A stretch of DNA of 64,000 nt, from assembly GCA_036250195.1 (NCBI GenBank), contig JAVHZZ010000004.1, positions 161,074,727 to 161,138,726 of the forward strand. The letters are read 5' to 3'. The DNA comes from Mixophyes australis. Taxonomy: Eukaryota; Chordata; Amphibia; Anura; Limnodynastidae. How positions within the stretch are numbered: the stretch's first letter is position 1; each line of letters opens with the position of its first letter. The translations under genes were made by a program, and so were the position numbers. Of this stretch, positions 50,011 to 62,452 are shown piece after piece. Below the pieces are notes generated by a model that was not told the DNA's origin, did no database searches, and saw only the letters and a list, made by a program, of their open reading frames with translations.

Positions 50011-51190
50011 TGTTTGTACAGCACAATGGAAAATCTGTAGAAAATTTGGCTGCAATTGGAGGCAAAATTAAAATCTCTTCTATAATTAGGGTGCCAATCC
50101 TGATGCTGGTTAGGGTATGAATTTAGTCACAGTGGGGTTTAGCTAGTTCAGTTAATGTTATGTAGGAAGCACCAAGAGCACCAGGACTTATCCTGTACCA
50201 CAATGAAAATAGAACCATAAGGCAAGAGTAGTATATTCAAATACCAGGGGTGTAAGAACATAGCAATGGCAGTGATTAGCACTCAGCTTTCATTTGTAAA
50301 CTTGCTTGACAACGAGACCTCAGTGTCTCAAAAATTTGTATTGCATTCTTTTTTTTCTGGACAATATTAAATGTATCACTTTTAAAATACATTGACTGGT
50401 TGGGATTCTACAGGACAAGGCTATCTATTATCAAATATTTTTTTCTGGCTCAACTAATACAGCATTCTCGTTTTTTGTTTACTCTCTCGCTACACTGTAT
50501 TAACACTACGATTATATTTTTAGCACCTGATCCTCATCACATCTCTTCATTGTAATGCATTGTTGCTTTGCTTCTGTAAGCTATAATATGGCATTGGCTC
50601 ACTTCAACAGGGAGTTAAGCTGAAATTGAGAATACATCAATAACAGTTTCAAGTTCACTTTTTGGATAACAAAGCAATGGTTCTTGAATATGTGGCTTTG
50701 TTGGAAAAACGGTGTCACTTTGGCCTCTGCCGATATGTATTTCTGTGAGAGAATATACGAAACATCACGCTGCAACTCTCTTTCTGTTTAAAAAAAATTC
50801 TGATTTAACAGAGCTTCTGTCATAATAAAAGCTTAGTGTCAATATCAAAAGCATTTTCTGTGCTGATTCTTGCAGGTTTCACTATATCTTTGTTCAGCTT
50901 CCTTTTGTATTATTTCAGAATCCTGATTTTTCAGCAATGTCCTTTGAACACAGCTTGAGTATTGAGTGCATTTTTCTTTACCCCTGTAACAAACATTTAT
51001 TTAAAAGGTGGTCACACTCACTGAGCTTTTGAAATGTTCAGGAGCTTATGCCATCCATTTGTATGTGCCTCACAGAGTTTAATTAGTATGACCAAATTCT
51101 TAGTTTTATTTTTTTGTATTACCTGATACATTTAAACGTCTTTGAGTGTGTATGTATATAAAAATATTAGAGCAAGATAAACTGCACAGC

Positions 51191-51477
51191 CAGGGCCGGA
51201 TTAAGGGAATGGAGGCCCCTGGGCTAAGGGGGCCTCCATTCCCCCGTGAGGGCCCCCTTCCCCCGTGATCAGAGTGAGACTCACGAGATCCCCTCAGTAA
51301 GGAGACTACAGCGCGCCGGGGAAGGACCGCAGTGAAAGTGCTCAGCAGCACTGATCGCGCCGGGGGCGCCCCCGCCCCCGACCGATCAATACTGCTGCTG
51401 AGCACTTTCAAGAGCCCCCTGGATGCCATAGGCCCCTGGGCTGTAGCCCAGTTAGCCCTATGGTTAATCTGGCCCTG
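51191..51477. mobile_element. GC-rich hAT non-autonomous element with exact 8-bp duplication
   Basis: 287 bases. Termini are cagggccggattaaggg and ggttaatctggccctg (inverted). It is flanked by tgcacagc at 51183-51190 and 51478-51485, a perfect 8-bp target duplication. Two internal hairpins stand out: one with arms aatggaggcccc/ggcctccatt near 51210-51240, and one with 16-base arms aaagtgctcagcagca and tgctgctgagcacttt enclosing a GC-rich loop at about 51334-51410. GC content is far above the surroundings, and the 139-aa minus-strand open frame is a consequence of that. Confidence 0.9.
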
Positions 51478-51999
51478 TGCACAGCGCATACTAAACAATG
51501 GGAGGGGGCTTGGCTCAAAATTCATGTAATCAGTCTGCTTTTAAGATGGATTGAATAAATAAATATATATTTTTTGTGATAATTACTAGTGTGCTGGCTT
51601 TCTGGTTTATTTTTGGGACTGACTGCTTTCCAAATAAATTACCAAAAAAAGTTAACAATAATCTAATAATATCTGCCCTTTAATGCATTCCTTTTCATAT
51701 GGCAGCCAAGTCCTCTTTCAGGAAGGGTCCTGTAAAAACATGCAGGTTCCTATCCAGCAGCCATGTTTTTGTACCAAATGCATTCTTATGAATGTGGCAG
51801 CAAGGGCATCCAGCAACAATCAATTGATTCCTATCGATTCCTGTTCTTCTATCAGCCAGGTTCTCCAACAGTCCTTCTATTGTTTTTCTGATTGGCATTA
51901 CCTCCTGCAAGACAATACACATCAGTTAAGAATGAGCAGCTGACTCCTTGCTTTACAGGGTGCATTACTATACAATTTGGTTTAATGTACAGATGATGA

Positions 52000-53557
52000 C
52001 AAAAATATTGGCACCCTTGCTGGGTTTTTTTCAAATAACTCACAATTTCCTCTAAACATAAGTTGAATTTAACAACAGTATTTGGTCTCCACAACTCCTT
52101 CTCTGTTGTTAATATTACAGAACCTTTGTTTTTCATTCAGAGTTTAATACTGTCTATCCTTTGAAATCAGGATAGGCAGTATCCTTTAATCAAAATAGCT
52201 GCAATCATCCGCTTACTACAGACCTGGATGAACTTCCTGCACTTGTCTACTCGCAGTTTGGTCCAATGTTCTTGTGCAAACTGCTGCAGTTCTCTCAGAT
52301 TTCAAGGTTCTCTCTTCCAACTGCTGTTTTCAGTTCTATCCACAGGTGTTCTATGGGATTTAGATCTGGGCTTATTATTATCTTGTCTTGTACCATTCCT
52401 GGTTACTTGTTGAAGTGTGATTGGGGTCATTGTCCTGCAGGAAGAGCCATGACCTTTGGCAGAGATCTAGCTTCTGGACACTGGGCTCAATATTGTGTTC
52501 CAACTTGGCGTGGTAATCTCCAGACTTCATGAAGCCCTCCTAATGGTCAAGGCACCCAGTGCCAGATGCAGCACTACTACACCATAACATCACTGAACCT
52601 CCTCTATAACTATTGGGAAGGTGTCCTTTCCTTTTGAAAGCTTAATTTTACTTTCTGTAAACATAGGGATAACGTGCTTTACAAAAAGCTCTATCTATGA
52701 CATTTTCCTGGATGGAATTTGGCTTAATCAGCTGTGTTGTGGCAAACTCCAGTCAGGCTTTCTTATGTCTGTCTCTCAGCAGTGGGACCCTCCTGGGCCT
52801 CCTACCTTATAACCCCATTTCATTGAATTGATGGCATATAATGCAAGTTGAATCTGTCATACCTTGTGGTTGAAGTCAGTTAAATCTGTTTAGCAGTTGA
52901 ACGCAGTGCTTTCTAAACGGGATGTATTTGAAATATCTATGTTCATAATGTCGACATTCAAAATGTCTACACAATAATGTCAACAGTCATAATGTCTACA
53001 CATTCAAAATGTCTACATATAAAATAAGTACAAGGTTGTAATGTTGACATAAATAGATGTAAACAAAAAACAACGTCGCCCCCAAACAGCTTAAACAACC
53101 CTACGCTGCCAGGCTAGGCCAGAACTAACAAAATCAAAGTACAAAGAGTGTGTGTCCCCCCCCACCCCCCATTTTGCAACTACCAGCACCAGGCTTTGCC
53201 AGCTTGGACTGGTGGCACTATATCAGGGGAACCCGCAACATGGGGTCCACATTATAACAGTGTCGTTATTATGACTGTTGTCATTTCGAAAGTGGATGTT
53301 ATGAGTGTAAAAATTTATACCCAACCCTTCTAAACATTTAAACAATCCTGTGCTGCAGTCTTCTATCAACTATTGCAGCCATGTCCAGTGAGGTTGGCTA
53401 CAGTGCAATGGGCTTTAAACTTCCTTATAACATTACATGTGGTGGAAACGAGAACACCAAGTCTCTGCATATTGATTTGTAGTCTTCATATGTTCATGCT
53501 TGGCTTCATTCTTCTGTCTGACTTCCTTAGACAATCCTCTGTCTTTCTTTTTTCCAT
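52000..53557 (-). pseudogene. Tc1 transposase pseudogene (second family)
   Basis: Minus-strand relic that probably starts at the atg at 53555-53557 and ends near 52000 with KELWRPNTVVKFNLCLEEIV and SYLKKTQQGCQYF (52000-52100), a Tc1 C-terminus. The middle is split by a 409-base insertion at 52919-53327 and by stops and frameshifts. The conserved block that encodes the catalytic Asp/Glu region lies around 52280-52480 (antisense of ccacaggtgttctatgggat and gggtcattgtcctgcaggaa) but is out of a single frame. It belongs to a different Tc1 lineage from the one at 24656-25650, judged by its terminal repeats. Confidence 0.75.
52919..53327. mobile_element. Non-autonomous DNA element nested in Tc1
   Basis: Flanked by ttctaaac at 52911-52918 and 53328-53335, an exact 8-bp duplication, as for hAT-like elements. 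The ends begin gggatgtatttgaaat and, read inward from the other side, gggttgggtataaattt. They form degenerate long inverted repeats of about 50 bases, including ttcataatgtcgacattc against ctcataacatccactttc. The left subterminal part repeats 'aatgtctacac' several times. No coding capacity. Confidence 0.75.
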
Positions 53558-56421
53558 GGTCATTGCAGTACACACAGTGACACAAAACAGGAGAATGAGT
53601 CCCTTTCTTTATTGAAGCTTGTTTGATGGGTGATTTTTATATTACAGGCACCTGTTTCTCACCAGAGGCTAGTTCAGTTCCAAAGTGAAGGAGAATCACC
53701 AGCTTGAAATCTATTGATTTATAACTACTTTTAAAGGTGCCAATAATAATGACCGTTATAAACACACTTTTATAGTGATTTTATAGACAAGATTCTGCAG
53801 CACTCCTCTTCCTGAGGTGTATCTGGTCTGTGCAGATCACTTTCTTGCCTTCAATGATATAGAAAGGATGTATGAAAGGTTCTGCTGGAAGATTAAGCCA
53901 TGATAAGATTTTGAGTTTCACCTTCTCTCCCTGGCATTACCAAGAACACCCTATGTGTTGCTGATTCCCCAGTGATTTAAGAGCATCTGCACTCACACAT
54001 ACAGAGGGCCATTTGGAGATTGCAGAATATACACAGGAATTGATGTCCTCAAATAGATAATAGATGTAAATATAGCACTGCAAAGTAGGTTGTAGGTATA
54101 ATATACATCAACAATAATAAATAAACTTGTCTTAGAAATGGCAGATTAATTGTGATCTTGTAATGTAACTTAACATATTTTCAGCCAGTGAGTGTTACAA
54201 ATGATTTAATAGTATTTCCAGATTTGGCTATACGTAAACACAGGTCTTTCTTTTCTCATATTAGGCTGTCAACATCAGATATTTGACAGTATTTTGCTAT
54301 GGAAAGTTGTGTTATGTTGTCCTGCCAATGTAGTAACATGGCTTAATGACAGTGCAATAAACCTAGTACTGCAATGTATTAGTACTACACAAAGCACAGA
54401 TTAAGAGACTGTTTACATGCAACTCAAATGTCCCGTATTCTGTTACATAGGAAATGAAAATGCATTATCCTACTTTTTTGTCAGTAGAGAGTTGTAAAAC
54501 ATGGAAAAATAAGTAGAAATTAAAACTGAAATCATTATAACAGTGCCTTGTTTGTTGCTGTTTGCGTTTTTTTCTCTTTTTTTTTTTTAAATTCTACCAA
54601 GTACCTTCCAATAGCATTCCCTTAGGTGATCCTTGGTAACTTTGTGCAGTAACTTAAAAAGCGAGATTCCCTTTATTGAAAAGAACACCTAGGGCAGTAA
54701 GCTGTTTCCTTTGTTTCATGGTCTAAAAAATAGAGTTGCATATTTCTAAATTGCCTTTGAACAAAGTAAATGTCTCCTTTAATTATAACAGACATGCAAG
54801 GACAAACGTGGAAATTTGTAGAGTGCAAATTGAAAAAAAAACCTGAGTACAATCGCAATATACTGGGTTTCCTTTTATTAGAATATTTTGAGAACAATTT
54901 GGAACATGAAGTTATTTATGAGGCCAGTGAGTATGTACCGATGGAGCGAGTTTCTTTGACTTAAATGGTCCATTCGGTGTCTCCCAAAGGATAGTGATTA
55001 TGGATTATGCTGCAATAGCCCTGACACCTTTGTAGTATTCCAGTGGTAGCAGGTCCATGTTAGTCTTAAATGGAGAGGTGGATCATTTTCTCTATTAATC
55101 TAAAGGACAGGTGCTCCATCTAAGTTGACAGTAAGTGATTTTTGTTTTTAATAAATCATACACATTTCATATTACAAACCCACTTTAAAGTGGATATCTC
55201 ACTGATGATGATTGTACCCTAAGCTACATTGTGGTGTTGGCTGGGGTTGTTATTACTGGTGTTTTAATTGATATTACAAAAAATAGTTGTGTGATGTCGG
55301 TAACAGACTGATTATTTTGGTTATAATTACATAATTTATTCCTACTAATCATGTAGTTTTATTATTAATAAATGAATACATTAATAAAAACATTGTTATT
55401 GGTAGTGGGTTGTAGATAAATAAGGACCTTATCTACTTAAAGTATTATGTTTGTTTCATCTTTTTATTTGAAAACTTTGCTCATGTTAACAGTTTTGTTA
55501 ATGAATCCCTACATAATTTCGCTCAGTGAATTTATAGTGTACTTTTGTGCATATGTGCATGTTCTGTTGTTTATGTCTATTAATTTTATAATATGATGTC
55601 TATCACTATATTTTTATGAACTTGACAAGAATGTCCCTTTTTTTTTGTTTAGCAAATTAGATTGTTAGAATGTCAGACTCAGTCTCTGCAAAACACCAGC
55701 TCACCGAATGGTAAATTGCTGAAAATCTGCACAATATGTCAAATTGATGACAGGTTCACTTTATATTGTATGGTACTGTGTGTCCAGCACAGTGACCTGT
55801 TTGTTGCTCCATTGGGATATCTTCAATAAATGGTTTCAAAATGGACCTTGTTGTTACACCATCAATAATTCTTCAGGATAGTAACTGCACATTCCAATTA
55901 TTTGGAGATATTTAGAGAAATAAAGCCACCAATTTATGTCATTGTTGATTCAGTAAACATATCTATTGCAATGCTTGTATTCACAGAGCAAAATATTTGT
56001 CACGGTTTAATGTATGGTAGCCCAGTTTTCATATTTAAAAGGTCAAATTGAACTTTTATGGGAATGTAGGAACAGACAGTATCCATTAGTTCACAACCGT
56101 CATGGAGACATTTAATATATTGACCAAATGTATTGGTGATTTTGCTCTGGGGTGATATAAAAATAGTGGATCTTTTAGGTGAATGTACATGCCTGTCAGT
56201 TTCCCCAACAATGTATAAGTACAAGGGTGCTCCACATTAGTACAATGCAATTTCCTATGAAGAGGAATTTATTAACTATTTAACTGTCAGAAAACAATAT
56301 GTATAAGCATTTCACTGCTAAGGCATTTGACTATTGTCATATGTGAATTGGTTGTGGTCATTTTAATGATATATATATAGCAAAGTGAACATGACAGTTT
56401 CACGGTAGAGAGTTTGCACAT

Positions 56422-56595
56422 AAAGGGGGATTCTCAATTAAGGCTGCACATCGCAGCTACGCACATAAAGTGCCAATACGGTACCACAACATCGTGGGTT
56501 TCCCTTCGCAAAGGGAAATCCGCACTGTTGTGGTAACGGGAAGTGTGCAGCCGAGCGTAGCCGCGATCTGCTGCTTCAATTGAATATGTCCCTTT
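56422..56595. mobile_element. MITE with ~48-bp inverted termini
   Basis: The left arm (aaagggggattctcaattaa, then gctgcacatcgcagctacgc) and the right arm (reverse complement of gcgtagccgcgatctgctgc, then ttcaattgaatatgtccctt) align almost throughout. A small internal palindrome is tttcccttcgcaaagggaaa. The superfamily is unsettled because the target duplication cannot be separated from the AAA/TTT at the tips. Confidence 0.72.
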
Positions 56596-56879
56596 AAATG
56601 AAGGAAAACGCAAACAAAGGGATTGCATACAGTACAGTTAGGACAGTGTTTGAAACTAATGCTGTTTTGTAGAATTAAAGATCAAATACTTTTTTATACT
56701 GGTTGATCTCTTAAAGAGATTCTGCCACAGTGGAGGCAGTCATTCTGTGTTATCAATACTTATAAGATTGTAGCCTATCAATTAATTCAAAGCCAGGACA
56801 TTATTGAGACACTTCAGATGAACGATTCATGGGGCACTGGTTCCTATTAAATTAATAGGCTCCATTGTCATAAGTTAGG

Positions 56880-57236
56880 GGGTGAATGTATGAACCTCTG
56901 ATTTCTGCAAGTCGTCAGAAATCGTCGACTTTGCAGTCAAAATTTAAAGCGGCGATGGCTTGTAAGTTTGCCTTTACAAGCCATCTGGGTCATCAACAGA
57001 TAGCAGAATTATATATTTTTTTTTCTGTGCACTCTTTTGGGACTTTATATTCCACATATGTATTGGACATATCCTGCAGTGTCTTTTAGAGCAGAGCGTA
57101 CTAAACCTGTATTCAACAACAGACGTATCTGTGCATCCACTCCTTTTTGAATACAGATGTGCGTATCCCCGAATTATGTGCATTTTTTTAAAAAAACGCA
57201 TAATGTTAGTTTTGCGTGCCTTAATGAATCAGGCCC
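56880..57236. mobile_element. Possible Harbinger-like element(s)
   Basis: The right end ccttaatgaatcaggccccc resembles the terminus of the GGGCCTGAG family at 7251 and 42239. The left end gggggtgaatgtatgaacct is a weaker partner. Internal short inverted repeats occur (ggcttgtaag/cttacaagcc-like; gatttctgcaag/cagaaatc). It could be one element or two abutting fragments. Confidence 0.4.
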
Positions 57237-57569
57237 CCTGTGTGAAAAATAGCAAACTCCTTCTCCCAATTATGTGAGCCAGATCACTGTAAATGTGAAG
57301 AAATGGCTTGTTTTATTGAAAAGGATCTTCCAAAAGTCACATTGTATAGTGGAAGTACATTAATAATTAGTGTAATTGAAAGCTAAAAATATCAAATTGT
57401 AAATTACAGTTATGAATTATATAATACACGAGAGGCAAATGAGCAGTATTTTAGGAGACAAAAGAAGTTCAAATTAGTTACATGGTCCCGATGTGATAGA
57501 GGTGTACCAAAGGATGAGGTTTTACTATTAGCCGATATGTGAATGGAAGTCATGCACCAAAAACACTTA

Positions 57570-58450
57570 AGGGCTAGGTTTACTAAAGGGAGGTTTGGTG
57601 AAAACCGGCGGATTTACTAAAGCCCAAACTGTCATTAAAACGGGCAGAATTGACATTTTTCAAATCGCCATCCCGATTTTAACAATGATGAACATGCAAA
57701 CTGCTGGATTTACTAAGCTGGAGTTTGCAAAACCGCCCTCCAAATGGCCAAAGTAAAAGAGGTGGTTGTGAGTGGTGAGATTGCTCAAACTGTATGAGCA
57801 TAAGAAGCACCATTCACATTTAAATTATCGGTGCAATCATTATTTATTTATTAAGGGGCACAATTCATTTACAATTAACTTATAGGGGGGATTTTTTTTT
57901 TTACATTTATTTTAAGGGGACACAATTATTGTATTATATTATGGGGAAATGTGAATATATAATAATGTTAACTGATTGTTAATGGTGGATATCATTATTT
58001 ATGTTGCATAATTTGGCATTACATAGTGCCTGAATAATATAATAATTCAATAATTTTGTCCCCTTAATATAATGATAAATTAAAATTTGTCATCACCATA
58101 AGTTACTTTTAAAATAATTTTGCCACTTAAATCAATAAATATTAATAGCACTGATAATTTAAATGTCAGTGGTGCTTCCTTTTATGTTCTGAATGGCAAA
58201 ATCGCTCAAACAGCATGTTTGAGCTATCAAGCCATTCAGAAGCAGGTATTAAAACTGTCCTGTCCTGTCTTTTGGATGGCGGTTTGGACAAAACCGCCAG
58301 CGGTTTAGCTGTTTTCAATCCGCCATGTATCTCCAGCCATTTTACATCGCAGCCTCAAACCACCCTATAGTGGTATGTATGTGGCCGTTTGGAGCGATAG
58401 ATGTGTGACGGTTTAAAACCACCACCAAACACGACTCTTAGCAAAGCATC
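57570..58450. mobile_element. Possible larger Harbinger-type non-autonomous element
   Basis: The left tip aagggctaggtttactaaag is very like the tip of the palindromic MITE family. The right side (ccaccaaacacgactcttag followed by caaagcat) is a diverged inverse of ggaggtttggtgaaaaccg and its outer flank. Motifs such as ggatttactaa and aaaccgcc recur in both orientations. No transposase was recognised. Confidence 0.45.
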
Positions 58451-59281
58451 TGCTGAAATGGATCATGAAAATGCAGAATGGGAGATATGCACCCTATAAA
58501 GCAACGTCATCATTATTTCTGAATATATTTTAAAGATTGTTACAGTATCAGTCACATATGTGACTTACATATATTATAATGCATTTTTAAGAACATCACA
58601 TGCTGCCTATTTCAGCAGATAAAAAATTCCAAAAACACATGCTACTGCTAAATGAAATGAGGATAATGTATTGTGTCCTATGTAGGTATTTACAAACTAG
58701 GAACAGATATGCTGCCACAGTACATACATTGAGAACATTTATATATAAGAGGAAATACTTTAGGAGGTATTTACAATTTTAAAGAAGAGTAATCATTTCA
58801 TTCAAATGTCTTCATGTTCCCTTCTTTCTGCTTTTCTCCCATTAAGTCTATAAATTATTCAGCTTAATGAAAGTATCTACATCTGCAAAATGTTTTGGAT
58901 CATTGCAGCCCTGCATAATTGGTCTTAAAATCATCATTGCTGTAACTATGCTTATTGTAAGTAGTTGGCTCTTTTTCAATACTGCTCTTTCAATTTAAAT
59001 GTTATCTAAAAGCAAGAGTTTAGATAAAGAAAAGGTTCATGGAATACTAGTAAAAAGTACCCTTTTGTTGAATGGAGATAAAAAAAATTAAGAGTTAAGT
59101 GTAGTTAAATGGTAAACGTATAAGTAATGGTAGGTCTATGCAGGACCATAACTATGTACAGTATATGAGATGGGATTGTGTCTATTTAGGCGTTAGTGTG
59201 TGGTGTTTATGGTACAGTAAATGGGTTGAAAGGGTATCTATATTGTGTGACATAATGTTATAGTTCTGGCTCCCCTGGGCA

Positions 59282-59692
59282 TACCCATAGCTGGTGACAA
59301 AATTAATGTGCACACCAATATATGGTGACACAACTGATTTGCACACCAATATATAGTGACACAACTAATGTGCACACCAATATCTAGTGACACAACTAAT
59401 GTGCACACCCATATCTAGTGACACAACTATTATGCACACCCATTTCTAGTGACACAACTAATGTGCACACCCATATCTGTTGACACAACTAATGTGCACA
59501 CCCATATCTGTTGACACAACTAATATGCACACCCATATCTGGTGATACAACTAATGTACACACCCATATCTGTTGACACAACTAATATGCACACCCATAT
59601 CTTGTGACACAACTAATGTCCACACCCATATCTGTTGACACAACTAATGTGCACACCCATATCTGGTGATACAACTAATGTACACACCCATA
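59282..59692 (+). repeat. 31-bp minisatellite, about 13 units
   Basis: Unit of the form tatctagtgacacaactaat followed by gtgcacaccca, repeated about 13 times with single-base variants (gtgacac/ttgacac/gtgatac; gtgcac/atgcac/gtacac). Diverged extra units occur at about 59865-59935, separated by a unique GC-richer stretch. Confidence 0.92.
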
Positions 59693-61474
59693 TCCAGAAT
59701 AGCCCCCCTAGCAGCACACTACCTATGTTTGCATAGTGCTTGTGACACCATCAGCAGCCGGGGAGCATCCACCTCCTGTTTCTTAGCTGCTAGATCTGAT
59801 AAAAGAGAAGGAGGGAGCAGAGTCCACCAATCAGAGTGAAGGAGTGGCTAGGCTATGCTAAATAGTGACAAAACTAGTTTGCACATACATATCTGGTGCC
59901 AATCTAATGTGTACACACATACCATATTTAGTGTTAAGATTACTATGTAGAGTCATATCTAGGTCCCAGATGATCATTGCCCCCTTCCCTTTACTACTAC
60001 TTTGCCACTACTGGAAGTGTTTATATCGTACACTAAAGCTTCTAGGCAATACTTGGCGTTCTATAGCGATGAATGGTTACATCTCATGGATTACACATTT
60101 AAATATGGTCATTGCCTCATGTTCTGTTGGGGAATTAATTTCATTTTGAGGAGTCAAAATCTTTTGCGAACAGTGCTGACATTAACTGCAGTGCTGGGCC
60201 AGAACATCCTAGTTTTATAATGCCACCAATATATGTATTTATCATTAAATCGAGCATCTCCCCTTGCTGTTAAAGGTGTGTTGTATAACTACTGTCAAAC
60301 ATGATAAAAGTAAAGGTTAAACGTGAAGTGCTGATTATTGTTGGTTTGTATGGGCTAATCTGTCAAGTACAGCGGAATTTATGTAACATCTTATACAGAG
60401 TGTTGGGAGCTTTAGAAAATCTTTATCTCCCTTCTTTATGCTGGTCACATTTACCTCCTCATCAAAATGGATCCTAGGCATTGTAAAAAGCTGCTTCATT
60501 TTCTCCAAGCGCCGGCTCTTAAATCATCATCTACCCTTTTTTTCCTCTTACCAAAAGAAAAAATCCTTAAAGGAATGTATTCAAATTACGAGGTGTGGTT
60601 ACCACAAAAATAATTAGACCCCATGGGATAGGGAGCACTTGGCATTTCTATCGCTCTTGGGTTGTGATTATCTAATAATGATGATACCTCTGTCATTGCG
60701 TAATTATTTCTCTCCTTTCTCTGTACATTCATATCATACCATTGGTTTAAACCGGAATGTAGCAGCAATTTCCATACACTAAATCACAGCTATATCTTTG
60801 TCTTCCCTTGTACCTGGGAATAGGGAGAAAAAAACCCCAACCAAGCTCATTGCGTATGGCGAAACTGTTATTGTTTTGTTAAATAATATAACACAGCACA
60901 GATTCCTTCAAATTAAAGTTTTCCTCTGAGAACACCTGTTTCACCACAGCAGTTCACATCTAACAGGACAAAACATTTCTTATTAAAGGGAAAGAATCAT
61001 TCTCAGTTCTGTGGAGGATTCATTCAAAAGTATTTTCATAGAATTATTTGGTGCATTTGCAATACCTTTTAACAAACTGTAGATCATTAGTAATTCAGTG
61101 GTTGATAATGGACATGTTTTACGGAAACCTCCACAAGATATTATTTATTTTATTTAAATGTGTGAGTATTAACACATGACCTACCCCTTTCTTTATGTAA
61201 CCAATGCTCTATTATGTATGGATATGGTTTTAACAGTTTCCAGACTGGAAAAAAGCAATTGACTGTGCCACTTAGCTTGATTGGTGGCCGAATGACGTAC
61301 CTCCAGCTGCTGAAGTAAGGCATGATAAGATGGGTGGCAGCCTACAGAGCCAAGTGATCAAAACAGGTTGAAATACTTCCTAATTAAAGAAAAAGAAAAA
61401 TAGCAACTGGCTTGTCATAATTTAAATATTGCCCCATGGAAAAGCTCTTTGCAATGGATAAGAAATAAAAACAG

Positions 61475-62452
61475 GAGGAGGGGTGGTACCTGCGCTTCCC
61501 CCAGATGTGTGTGGATTAGGGGCTGCCTCCGGGAAAAAAGTGAGGGGTAGGCTTCCACTCTCTAAATAGTATAGATATAAAACAATGGATAACCTGGTGG
61601 CGCCAAAAAAACAAATAATGGTGTGTATCGGTATGATATTCACTTTATTCATGCATATGAATTCAATAATGCATAAGTTCTAATCATACAGGTGCTTGAT
61701 AAAATAGTGGGATGCTTTCCGGCTTTCTCACCATCATCGGTTTACCCCATGCGCCGGAAAGCATCCCACGGATACACAGACCAACTGGATTACAAACGGA
61801 CACAATCTTCTACATATCCCGGGACCGGGTAAGTCCGCTCCAGCATTCCAAATATCTGGACATCCATTCCGACTGGAGGTCTGTTGATGTTTTACCGATT
61901 GGCACGACATATTGGTCATTTTACCCTAAAAGGGTTTTGTTGATAGGTTTGTCGATATACGTAATTACAACATTCCCATCCTTATATACCAGATATTGGA
62001 TCAGAAAAATATACCAAACGGAACACAGGTCACTATATTGGTCGTTATCCACACACCGTTTTTTATCATATGAGGCACTTATCTGTGTACCATTGACATT
62101 TCTACGGGACCACTATTGAATATCCTGGACATTGTGACTATTGTAAGTGAATCCAGAATAGTGGGATTCATTATCGGTATCACCGGATATACCGTCTATG
62201 GCAACAGTTTGTTTTGTTTTGATTTGTGTTGATTCAGTATATACCTGATATACCGTATCCAGTTTCCATGGTATAGACTGGTTTGTTATTTATGACATCA
62301 GCAACACATGTTATTGCTGCTTACTATTTTATCAAGCACCTGCATGATTAGAACTTATGCATTATTGAATTCATATGCATGAATAAAGTGAATATCATAC
62401 CGATACACACCATTATTTGTTTTTTTGGCGCCACCAGGTTATCCATTGTTTT
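61475..62452. mobile_element. Unclassified retroelement-like insertion with 133-bp inverted arms and 17-bp target duplication
   Basis: ataagaaataaaaacag occurs at 61458-61474 and again at 62453-62469, a 17-bp direct repeat bracketing a 978-base insert. Inside, 61576-61708 and 62323-62455 are inverted copies of 133 bases with one mismatch I can see (catacagg against catgcagg). A 16-base hairpin stem (gtgggatgctttccgg at 61707-61722 with its complement at 61754-61769) follows the left arm. A 135-codon open frame at 61712-62119 (+) has no domain I know. Long target duplications indicate target-primed reverse transcription; inverted terminal repeats of this kind are known in Penelope-like elements, but no reverse transcriptase or endonuclease is present. 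Confidence 0.7.

Larger units (their letters stand above)
51990..53756 (-). mobile_element. Second Tc1-like transposon remnant, carrying a nested insertion
   Basis: Left end tgacaaaaatattggcaccc and right end aggtgccaataataatgacc are inverted copies of each other, the TATTGGCACC-type Tc1 terminus. TA dinucleotides lie next to both ends. Length is ~1.77 kb, of which 409 bases (52919-53327) are a later insertion, leaving a normal Tc1-size ~1.36 kb. It encodes a broken minus-strand transposase. Confidence 0.82.

Noticed and set aside
51106..51525. 139-codon minus-strand open frame rich in Arg, Ser and Pro
   Set aside because: It spans the GC-rich hAT element and both its boundaries; few stops are expected in GC-rich sequence.
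61712..62119. 135-codon + strand open frame inside the compound insertion
   Set aside because: No known reverse transcriptase, endonuclease or structural motif; it may be a relic, but I cannot support a gene call.
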